This document shows, in pieces, positions 34,129 through 40,167 of a stretch of 40,167 bases of DNA (its first letter is position 1; the number at the start of each line of letters is the position of its first letter). Both the position numbers and the translations under genes were made by a program. The notes under the pieces are model-generated. The model did not search any database. It was given only the letters and a program-made list of their open reading frames with translations, and was not told where the DNA came from. The stretch is from JADHUC01 sp964617665 (GTDB lineage Bacteria; Planctomycetota; Planctomycetia; Pirellulales; Pirellulaceae), in NCBI GenBank assembly GCA_964617665.1, contig CAZUAH010000068.1:1-40167 (forward strand), in the 5' to 3' direction.

Positions 34129-34596
34129 TCAGAACGGAATCTCTTCCTTTGGCGGACCATCCGTGGGATCGTTGCCTTGCGCCGGCGGGCCGTCCACGCG
34201 TGCCGGTTGGCTGTATTCTGATTCGTCGTACGAGTTTTTCGGGGGGCCGGACTGGCCAGAACCACCAGGGCGATTGCCAAGCATCTGCATCCGTTCGCCC
34301 ACGACTCGCAATTTCGACCGTTTCTGTCCGTCGGTTTCCCACGTATCCAGTTTCAACCGACCTTCGATCAGAATCGGCGAGCCCTTTCCTAGGTACTCAC
34401 TGGCAACTTCTGCTGTTCGCCCCCATAAAGTAACGTCGATAAACGTCGTTTCTTCTATCCACTCTCCTGTTTGGGACTTCCGCCGGTCGTTTACCGCCAG
34501 CCCCACATCCGTGACGGCGGTACCACTCGGCGTGTACTTCAGTTCGATGTCCCTTGTAAGATTTCCAACCAGAATGACTCGATTGAAACTAGCCAT
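34129..34596 (-). CDS. ssb: Single-stranded DNA-binding protein
   Basis: A 155-residue SSB. The OB-fold (residues 1-105) starts MASFNRVILVGNLTRDIELK and includes FIDVTLWGRTAEVASEYLGKG. A Gly/Pro-rich linker leads to a conserved acidic-hydrophobic tip ending EEIPF, which in other SSBs recruits replication and repair partners. The gene lies between rpsF and rplI, the standard order, with 23 bp to rplI. Confidence 0.95.
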   Translation of the reverse strand: MASFNRVILVGNLTRDIELKYTPSGTAVTDVGLAVNDRRKSQTGEWIEETTFIDVTLWGRTAEVASEYLGKGSPILIEGRLKLDTWETDGQKRSKLRVVGERMQMLGNRPGGSGQSGPPKNSYDESEYSQPARVDGPPAQGNDPTDGPPKEEIPF

Positions 34597-34720
34597 TTTT
34601 CCGCCCTCGCACCAAGAATGCTACACCACGATGTCTCAAGTGACTTCCCCCATCTTGCACAGACTAACACCCTAGACATCATCGGGCAAGCGATCAGTCG
34701 ACCCAACCGAGTGAAGCGGA

Positions 34721-35206
34721 CTAGGCTTTTTCCGCCTCATCGCCGCCGTTTTCTTCAGGCGTGCTGCCTTCCATCGCCTCGACAGCTTCCTTCGCGGGGA
34801 CTTCCTGCTCGACCACCTTCGCTTCCTCGGTCGCTGCGGTCACAGGAGGCACTTCCTCCTCCTCAGTAGGCAGCGTTTCGCCACGTGCGTGTGCCACCAG
34901 AGCATCCGCGAGTCGCGGTTCGACCTTCAGTGTCAGGCTGCGAAGGACGCTATCGTTCAACCGACATGCACGGTTGAAGTCAACGACTTTGTTGGCGTCC
35001 ATCCGGAAGTAGCTAAGCCAGTACGTTCCCTTCCGACGGCCCCTGATGGGATACGCCAGTTTTTGCTCGTTCCACAGCCGGCTGGCGAGCATTTCGCCGC
35101 TACAGTCCTCGACCATTTTGGGGATCCGACCACTTACGCCACCTGGGTCCCGAGCGTACGTGTTGGGATCGAAGATAAACATGCATTCGTAAACGTTGCG
35201 AGCCAA
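34721..35206 (-). CDS. rpsF: 30S ribosomal protein S6
   Basis: A 161-residue S6 with the core NVYECMFIFDPNTYARDPGG, RLAYPIRG-like (KLAYPIRGRRKGTYWLSYF) and LRSLTLKVEPRL segments. A Glu/Ala-rich C-terminal tail of about 55 residues follows, longer than in most bacteria. The start is read as TTG 35206: GGGAG lies 7 nt upstream, and the first residues then match other S6 proteins (MARNVYE). The longer GTG 35224 form has no ribosome-binding site. It lies 20 bp behind pth. Confidence 0.92.
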   Translation of the reverse strand: MARNVYECMFIFDPNTYARDPGGVSGRIPKMVEDCSGEMLASRLWNEQKLAYPIRGRRKGTYWLSYFRMDANKVVDFNRACRLNDSVLRSLTLKVEPRLADALVAHARGETLPTEEEEVPPVTAATEEAKVVEQEVPAKEAVEAMEGSTPEENGGDEAEKA

Positions 35207-35226
35207 AACAATTCTCCCTGTCACGA

Positions 35227-35790
35227 CTAGCTGCTATTGTATCGATTCATGCAGTACTCGACGCCTTGCTCCGCCCAATCAGCCAACGCCTCGACGGCGG
35301 TCGACGCAAGGGCGTCGATTTCCTTGCCTTCTTCCACTTTGAACTTACTCAGCACGTAGTCCGCCACATCCCATTCCGGTGGAGGCGGCCCGATTCCGAT
35401 TCGCATCCGTGGAAATACCTCGGTTCCAAAACGGCGAATCACATCCGCCAGCCCTTTCTGGCCGCCGGAAGAACCCTTGGCACGGAATCGCAACTTCGCC
35501 AAAGGCAGATTGAAATCGTCACAAACGACAATCAAATCCTCGTTTTCTATCTTGTAGAAGTCTCTGGCCAGTTGCACGCTGGCCCCGCTAAGATTCATGT
35601 AGGTGTGTGGGCAAAGCAGCAACGACTTCTCGCCACGGATTCCAGCCTCGACGACTTCGCCCTTGAATTTCGCTCGCGGGGATCCAATGCCGTATTGGCG
35701 TGCCAGTTCCGCCAGAACTACCCAGCCCACATTGTGCCGAGTCCCCACATACTTGCGACCCGGATTTCCCAGCCCCACGATCAATTTCAT
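35227..35790 (-). CDS. pth: Peptidyl-tRNA hydrolase
   Basis: Recycles peptidyl-tRNA dropped from ribosomes. The 187-residue protein has LIVGLGNPG, catalytic His19 in TRHNVG, Asn66 in TYMNLSG and Asp91/Asp92 in VVCDDFN. The fourth conserved loop, usually GGHNG, reads GGQKG here (109-113), so the asparagine is replaced by lysine; this may be a lineage variant. It sits between rplY and rpsF; the rplY-pth pair is widespread. Confidence 0.94.
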   Translation of the reverse strand: MKLIVGLGNPGRKYVGTRHNVGWVVLAELARQYGIGSPRAKFKGEVVEAGIRGEKSLLLCPHTYMNLSGASVQLARDFYKIENEDLIVVCDDFNLPLAKLRFRAKGSSGGQKGLADVIRRFGTEVFPRMRIGIGPPPPEWDVADYVLSKFKVEEGKEIDALASTAVEALADWAEQGVEYCMNRYNSS

Positions 35791-35822
35791 CGCCGCGAAC
35801 CTTCGTCGGGCAGTTCCAACAC

Positions 35823-36452
35823 CTAGCTTCCCCCTTCCGTTTCCTCGTCCTCCTCCTTGCGACCAATGACTTCGGGCTCGATCGCCGATGCCTCTTCTTC
35901 CTCCTCGTCCAATTCAACAGGCGGATTGCACTGCACTACTACGGCGTCTGGGGATGTAAGCAACTTGGCGCCCTCTGGCAGCTCCAACTCGCCCACCTTC
36001 AATGCCTCTTCCAGACCAAGCGAGTTTATGCTGACCTCGATGCTACTCGGAATGGACCCTGCGGGGCATTCGATCCGGATCTCGTGCGTCATATGATCGA
36101 TGACGCCACCCTCTTTCGTCCCGGGCGCTTCGCCTCGCAGTTCGAGTTTCACCGCCACCTGAACCAACTCGGTGGCGGACACGCGGGTCAGGTCAACATG
36201 GAGCATGTCGATGCCAAAGGTATCCCATTGGACATCACTGATCAGCGCGCTCTCGCTGACACCACCCTCCAAATTGACCATTTGCGCACCGCGCCGAATC
36301 GCCGCACCTAGCTCGTCGGCCGAGACGGAGAGGTTCACGTTGTCCTCACCATGGCCATACAACACAGCGGGAACCAAACCGGCTTTACGAACTTCTTTGA
36401 CGGCGTTCGAACCGATCTGTTGGCGGATTTTTGTGTTCAGAGAGTCCGTCAT
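35823..36452 (-). CDS. rplY: 50S ribosomal protein L25/general stress protein Ctc
   Basis: A 209-residue long-form L25 (TL5/CTC). The N-terminal 5S rRNA-binding domain includes NAVKEVRKAGLVPAVLYGHG and an HVDLTRV-like segment. The C-terminal beta domain has IECPAGSIPSSIEVSINSL, and an acidic tail (EEEEEASAIEPEV) follows. ATG 36452 is preferred, with AAAGG 7 nt upstream; the longer form adds unrelated residues. It is the first gene of the minus-strand translation/replication cluster. Confidence 0.93.
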   Translation of the reverse strand: MTDSLNTKIRQQIGSNAVKEVRKAGLVPAVLYGHGEDNVNLSVSADELGAAIRRGAQMVNLEGGVSESALISDVQWDTFGIDMLHVDLTRVSATELVQVAVKLELRGEAPGTKEGGVIDHMTHEIRIECPAGSIPSSIEVSINSLGLEEALKVGELELPEGAKLLTSPDAVVVQCNPPVELDEEEEEASAIEPEVIGRKEEDEETEGGS

Positions 36453-36534
36453 CCGAGGACCTTTCGTCTTTCGCGTGCATGAAAGCCCGTCATTCTTGCA
36501 CAAACCCGCACGAATTCAAGCCCAAATAGCCTCG

Positions 36535-36548
36535 GTTCCTGCAGGAAC
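36535..36548. promoter_or_regulatory. 14-bp perfect palindrome upstream of rplY
   Basis: GTTCCTGCAGGAAC is a perfect palindrome 83 bp before the rplY start; a second small inverted repeat (GTGCC/GGCAC) follows at about 36551-36568. They lie in the 239-bp divergent region and could be an operator or leader hairpins. No other feature was found there except the 12-mer at 36640-36651. Confidence 0.35.
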
Positions 36549-36639
36549 AAGTGCCCCAAGCTAGTGGCACGAAAGGTTTTGGGAAGGTGCGATCAGGTAG
36601 ACGAATGTGATACTTGGCGGGCTGCGTGATCTAAAGGGC

Positions 36640-36651
36640 CTCGATACAATC
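36640..36651 (+). promoter_or_regulatory. Possible -10 region of the SGNH hydrolase gene (CTCGATACAATC)
   Basis: TACAAT at 36645-36650 lies 41 bp before the start codon. The 12-mer is identical to the one at 25771-25782. No good -35 box accompanies it. Confidence 0.35.
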
Positions 36652-36691
36652 TCAATCAGAACTTTGGAATGAATGCGAGGAGAAAGCACCA

Positions 36692-37930
36692 ATGAACCGA
36701 TTCGCAGCCCCATTTCAGCTCTCGTTGGCAATCCTGTTGACCATTAGTCTCGTGCCAAAATCCGCTCCCGCAGCGGAGCAGAAGGTAACGTCCGATGGGC
36801 GCAACGTCCACATTCGTGGCAGTCTGGAAAACTCACGCATCCAGCTTGAAACCACCAAGACCGGGCATGTGGCGTTCATGGGCGGCTCGATAACGGAGAT
36901 GAATGGCTACCGGCCAATGGTTTGCGATTTTCTACGAAAACGATTCCCCGACACGGAATTCACGTTTACGGATGCTGGAATCTCGTCGACCTGTTCCACC
37001 ACTGGTGCATTTCGACTGAAAACCGACGTTCTCGCCAAGGGGCCGGTGGACCTCTTTTTTGTTGAATTCGCCGTCAATGACGACCAGGACGCCGGGCACG
37101 CGCGTCGCGAGTGCATTCGGGGCATGGAAGGGATTGTTTGCAACATCCGACGTCACAATCCGTGTGCCGATATCGCTATGGTTCACTTCACAAACCCCGG
37201 GATGGTGGAGACGATTCAGAACGGAGACACCCCCCTATCGAGCGGAAGCCACGAGGAAGTTGCGGAGCACTACGCCATCCCCTCAATCGACTTGGCGCGT
37301 GAGGTCGCCGAGCGGATCTCCGAGGGTACGCTGACGTGGAAGCAGTTCGGTGGGACACATCCAGCGCCACATGGAAATACGATCTGCGCGAAAATGATCG
37401 AACGAATGACAGAGCAGGCTTGGCGAACACCGCTGCCACAGGATGCCAAGAAGGCAGCTCATGCCATGCCGGACAAGCCGCTGGACACCGGTCATTACGG
37501 CGCGGGCCATTTCGTCAGCCCCGCTATGGCGAAAGGAGATGACTACTGGGAGTTGGGCGTGCCGGATTGGAGTGCCCTACCCGGCCAATGTCGCCGTCGT
37601 TTTCTGGAAACCCGTCTATTATGCACACACAAAGTCGGGGCAACACTGACGCTTGAATTTGTAGGCTGCACAGTCGGCGCGCACATTCTAGCAGGGCCGG
37701 ATGCAGGCATCGTCGAAGCAAGCGTCGACGGAGGCGAGGCAAAAAAGGTTGACCTGTTCCACCGTTTCAGCCGTGGATTGCACTATCCTCGTACCGTGAT
37801 GTTCGCCACGGACCTACCGTGCGGTCGCCACGTCCTGAAGTTGAAAATGGCAGAGGAGAAGAACGAAGGCAGTTCCGGCCATGCCTTGCGAATGCTGCAG
37901 TTCACAGTGAACCGAGTATCCCTATTCTGA
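36692..37930 (+). CDS. Secreted SGNH/GDSL-type hydrolase
   Basis: A 412-residue product with a signal peptide (residues 1-28, ending SAPAAEQ). SGNH blocks: nucleophile Ser66 in FMGGSITEM, a block II glycine in DAGISST, block III-like Asn129 in FAVNDDQ, and the histidine block GGTHPAPHGN (His223, His227). The usual Asp three residues before the His is a Gly. The C-terminal ~150 residues are beta-rich and may be a carbohydrate-binding or jelly-roll module. GAGGAG precedes ATG 36692. Such enzymes often remove acetyl groups from polysaccharides; substrate unknown. Confidence 0.85.
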   Translation: MNRFAAPFQLSLAILLTISLVPKSAPAAEQKVTSDGRNVHIRGSLENSRIQLETTKTGHVAFMGGSITEMNGYRPMVCDFLRKRFPDTEFTFTDAGISSTCSTTGAFRLKTDVLAKGPVDLFFVEFAVNDDQDAGHARRECIRGMEGIVCNIRRHNPCADIAMVHFTNPGMVETIQNGDTPLSSGSHEEVAEHYAIPSIDLAREVAERISEGTLTWKQFGGTHPAPHGNTICAKMIERMTEQAWRTPLPQDAKKAAHAMPDKPLDTGHYGAGHFVSPAMAKGDDYWELGVPDWSALPGQCRRRFLETRLLCTHKVGATLTLEFVGCTVGAHILAGPDAGIVEASVDGGEAKKVDLFHRFSRGLHYPRTVMFATDLPCGRHVLKLKMAEEKNEGSSGHALRMLQFTVNRVSLF

Positions 37931-37938
37931 GCAAATCG

Positions 37939-38166
37939 TTAGCGCATCGGGCATTCGCCCATACCGCATTCCGGCGGACAACATCCCTGCGGAGCGGCTT
38001 CGCACATCGGAAGCTGGTTTGCCCCGGTTACGTGGGCTGCCGGTACGCTCAACTGTTTCTCCAGTTTGCTGCTGCCACAGCCAGGGCACTCTGGTGTCTC
38101 GTCGCTGCGAATCAACAACTCAAAATCACTTCTGCATTTCTTGCAGGTGTATTCGTAGAGAGGCAT
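37939..38166 (-). CDS. FmdB-family zinc-ribbon protein
   Basis: A 75-residue protein opening MPLYEYTCKKC, the hallmark of FmdB-type putative regulators. Zinc-binding cysteines are Cys8/Cys11 and Cys27/Cys30. The tail holds more cysteines (QGCCPPECGMGECP) that could bind another metal. GAGGAG precedes ATG 38166. The role is unknown, though FmdB proteins have been proposed as transcription regulators. The gene is convergent with the SGNH hydrolase (8-bp gap) and divergent from nnrE. Confidence 0.88.
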   Translation of the reverse strand: MPLYEYTCKKCRSDFELLIRSDETPECPGCGSSKLEKQLSVPAAHVTGANQLPMCEAAPQGCCPPECGMGECPMR

Positions 38167-38271
38167 ACGAGCTTTCTCCTCAAGGGCAATCCAGTCGGGT
38201 AAGATGGCGGTTGCTCCTAGATTCTAGTGAAAACAGGTCGTTTGAGAAACCACATTTACGAGTGAGTCATC

Positions 38272-38955
38272 ATGGAAACTCCGTACCTGAGTCGACAACA
38301 AGCGCGAGAGGTAGATCGGCGTGCGGTCGAAGAATACGGCCTCTCCGGCCTGGTTTTGATGGAAAACGCCGGGCGAGCCTGCGCCGACACTCTATGCGAA
38401 CTTGGCGTAGCGGGCCCCGTGGTCATCTGTTGCGGACGTGGCAACAACGCTGGTGATGGCTTTGTGATTGCGCGCCACTTGGATTTGTGGGGAAAGACCG
38501 TCCGCGTGCTGCTGTTCAGCGATCCCAGCCGATTGAGCGGCGATGCGGCAGCGAACTACGAAGTCCTCACCAAATGCGACGTCCCCATTGTCCAGGTGGA
38601 AAGCATCAACGACGAGCGGTTCGAGCCTGCCCTTCACGATGCTGATTGGATCGTCGACACCCTCTTGGGCACTGGTGCCCGTGGCGATCCCAGGCCGCCG
38701 CTCGACGAGTTGATCCGCCGACTCAACGAGTCCCCAGCCAAGAGAATGGCGGTGGATTTGCCAAGCGGTCTGGCCTGCGACACTGGCGAGCCGGCCAAAG
38801 TCACGTTTCGTGCCGACCACACGTGCACATTCGTTGCTGCCAAGGCTGGTTTTGCCGCAGAAACGGCGAAGGAATTCATCGGCGTGGTACACGTGATGGA
38901 CATTGGCGCGCCGAGGAAATTGATGGAGGAGATGGGAATTTTGATAGGTGACTGA
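38272..38955 (+). CDS. nnrE: NAD(P)H-hydrate epimerase (YjeF N-terminal domain)
   Basis: Interconverts the R and S forms of damaged NAD(P)H hydrate so that a dehydratase can repair them. The 227-residue product has LMENAGRACAD, the nucleotide-binding CGRGNNAGDGFVIARHL and DTLLGTGARG, then DLPSGL. It is the stand-alone epimerase; the kinase-like dehydratase domain fused in E. coli is absent and is not in the window. ATG 38272 is used, with a GAGTGAG stretch upstream. Confidence 0.92.
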   Translation: METPYLSRQQAREVDRRAVEEYGLSGLVLMENAGRACADTLCELGVAGPVVICCGRGNNAGDGFVIARHLDLWGKTVRVLLFSDPSRLSGDAAANYEVLTKCDVPIVQVESINDERFEPALHDADWIVDTLLGTGARGDPRPPLDELIRRLNESPAKRMAVDLPSGLACDTGEPAKVTFRADHTCTFVAAKAGFAAETAKEFIGVVHVMDIGAPRKLMEEMGILIGD

Positions 38956-39353
38956 AGATAGCAGGATTGATGGAGGCAGCGGTCAGTACTCAGACCTGTC
39001 TCATCCGGTTGCAGCACACCCGCTTCGGGCAGGAGGAACGCGACCGGAACAGGCCACGATTTGGGATGGACGACTGGGGCCGCAGTTCCGTCCAGCTAGC
39101 CAAGCACAAGTCAAGTGAGCGGAGGCTGAAGGGTGCGATCTGCAGTCGAACTCCTCGTGCCGTCGCGAGCGAGGGTGAAACCGGACTCGAAAGGGCAACC
39201 TCGAACCGATGCATTTTCCGGCGCCGAGCGTAGTCGGGCCAGGCGGCCATCGCCGTGCAACGTCCTGGTATCGTCATTATGTTCGGTTGGCCGTTGCGAG
39301 CGAATCGACCGAACCGATGTTCCGGTTAGTCTTCTTTCTCGTGGTTGGCCCCC
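38956..39353. other. 398-bp region with no recognised gene
   Basis: Short open frames exist on both strands, but none has a ribosome-binding site together with recognisable protein sequence. No tRNA-like or clear terminator structure was found. It may contain the regulatory 3' region of the large secreted protein, or decayed sequence. Confidence 0.5.
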
Positions 39354-40167
39354 TTACTCGAACAAAGCGAACAGGCGATCCACGGCTGCATCGTTGGGTA
39401 TTCGACGCTCGCCGACTTTCAGCCAAGCGTACATCGGGTCATCTTCGGCCTCCACGTCGTAGAGATCTGTCAAGCCCGCCGTGTGGCCCAATTCGTGCAT
39501 CACCACGGTCAACAGATCCATGCGGAGTCGAGAGCCCAGCGTCGAGAGTCTAGAGCCGGTAGCGGCATCGGAATCCCCTGGCTCTAGACATGGGCCTTTC
39601 AGCTCTGGACTCAGATACCAGCCGTAGCCGGCGGCGTTCACGTCGATCGTGATGGCGTTGCCCGTCGCCAAGCCCAACGTCGCGCCAGGCAAGTCGGCGA
39701 CGGATACGTGCACGTTGGAGAACGATTCCGCTGCCAAACCGGCTCCAACCAAACGATCAATCGCCGCGTTCACGATCGTCAATAACTCGTCTGCTTCCAG
39801 TTCTCGGCTCTCGACTCTCGCCTCTTGACTCGCTTCGCCACCCGCGGCCAATAGGGGTGAAGCCACCGTCACCAATGCAGAGAACTCCGACGTGTTGCCG
39901 TCGTCGTCCGTGGCTGTGGCTACGATCACGCTGCCAGCCACGGCGGAGCCTTTGGCAATACTAGCCGTCGGTGTTGTGCCTTCCGTCGTGTAGCTGTGCG
40001 TGCCCAGATACGTTTCACCCTCCGCACCCGATCCGTCCGCCAGGAAGAACTCCACCGACAGCGGAAAACTCGAATTCGCGCTCGTCGAAGAAACGGAATA
40101 GACGATGTCCAGGTTCGCCCCGTTGAGCGTTGCCGATACGATCTCCGGGAAATTCTGCAGATTGTTC
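39354..40167 (-). CDS. C-terminal part of a large secreted protein with matrixin-like metalloprotease domain (partial)
   Basis: The frame is open to the window edge, so only the last ~270 residues are seen. The first part is a beta-sandwich module (FPEIVSATLNGANLDIVYSV to ATATDDDGNTSEFS) of the type repeated in Planctomycete surface proteins. A linker leads to a protease-like domain: ITIDVNAAGYGW, then zinc motif HELGHTAGLTD (39468-39500), and a Met-turn-like DDPMYAWLKVGERR. The third zinc position would be Asp, as in snapalysins, rather than the His of matrixins. Two short low-complexity inserts coded by GTCGAGAG-type repeats interrupt the linkers. The protein is probably exported, but its N-terminus is missing. 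Confidence 0.8.
   Translation of the reverse strand, partial: NNLQNFPEIVSATLNGANLDIVYSVSSTSANSSFPLSVEFFLADGSGAEGETYLGTHSYTTEGTTPTASIAKGSAVAGSVIVATATDDDGNTSEFSALVTVASPLLAAGGEASQEARVESRELEADELLTIVNAAIDRLVGAGLAAESFSNVHVSVADLPGATLGLATGNAITIDVNAAGYGWYLSPELKGPCLEPGDSDAATGSRLSTLGSRLRMDLLTVVMHELGHTAGLTDLYDVEAEDDPMYAWLKVGERRIPNDAAVDRLFALFE
39525..39589. repeat. GTCGAGAG repeats and 10-bp palindrome inside the metalloprotease gene
   Basis: GTCGAGAG occurs at 39527-39534 and 39541-39548 (14-bp period). GTCTAGAGCC (39548-39557) and GGCTCTAGAC (39580-39589) form a perfect inverted repeat with a 22-nt loop. The stretch codes in frame for a Ser/Arg/Leu-rich insert just before the zinc motif. A further inverted copy (CTCTCGAC) lies at 39808-39815. 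Confidence 0.65.

Noticed and set aside
33533..34342. Long form of L9 starting inside ssb
   Set aside because: The extra 79 residues overlap ssb out of frame; ATG 34105 has its own ribosome-binding site and matches the family.
39133..39462. Small plus-strand gene in the 398-bp gap
   Set aside because: It overlaps the end of the metalloprotease gene, lacks a ribosome-binding site and shows no domain-like sequence.

Overview
The window looks like a piece of a Planctomycetota chromosome, probably from the Pirellulales. This is inferred from gene content: a secreted SHD1-domain protein, a giant surface protein ending in a matrixin-like protease, small lineage-typical lipoproteins, a trigger factor-ClpP-ClpP cluster and L9/S6/L25 variants with long tails. 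There is no phage, transposon, CRISPR array or nif cluster. Base composition looks moderately GC-rich and even throughout. One 100-base run of N (616-715) is an assembly gap inside a 15-bp tandem repeat of infB.

Layout. 1-7555 (+): the end of an acidic-tailed gene (nusA by synteny), infB, rbfA, an endonuclease III-fold protein with degenerate catalytic positions, a large TPR protein and yebC, tightly packed. 7772-9992 (+): a three-domain NifU-type Fe-S scaffold and its cysteine desulfurase. 10009-14056 (-): a divergent Nramp-fold transporter, a Gfo/Idh/MocA oxidoreductase and a URO-D-family protein, apparently one unit. 14464-15762 (+): citrate synthase. 15814-20043 (-): a lipoprotein, two ClpP peptidases, trigger factor and tRNA-Gly(GCC). 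20292-21821 (+): an FHA protein and a DUF481 outer-membrane protein. 21869-25121: 6-phosphogluconate dehydrogenase (-), a PfkB sugar kinase (+) and RNase P RNA (-). 25353-28916 (+): two small lineage-type proteins, an altronate dehydratase-family enzyme and a glycosyltransferase. 28913-29938 (-): a YchF-like P-loop protein. 30241-31947 (+): an SHD1 protein and a hotdog thioesterase. 31944-36452 (-): the translation/replication cluster rplY-pth-rpsF-ssb-rplI-dnaB. 36692-38955: an SGNH hydrolase (+), an FmdB zinc ribbon (-) and NAD(P)H-hydrate epimerase (+). 39354-40167 (-): the C-terminus of a large secreted protein with a metalloprotease domain.

How the genes fit together. Most are housekeeping: translation initiation and ribosome maturation, protein quality control, Fe-S assembly, the TCA and pentose-phosphate routes, and replication. 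The accessory flavour comes from sugar-acid metabolism (UxaA-like, KDG-kinase-like, Gnd), the Nramp-like/Gfo/URO-D unit and the secreted proteins. Several convergent gene pairs overlap or abut at their stops.

No clearly new multi-gene system is evident. The best leads are the Nramp-like/oxidoreductase/URO-D cluster with lost metal-ligand motifs, the degenerate Nth-like protein in the infB operon, the SHD1 protein with DPF-repeat tail, two REP/BIME-like double palindromes (11086-11156 and 18296-18366), and in-frame octamer repeats in the terminal metalloprotease.
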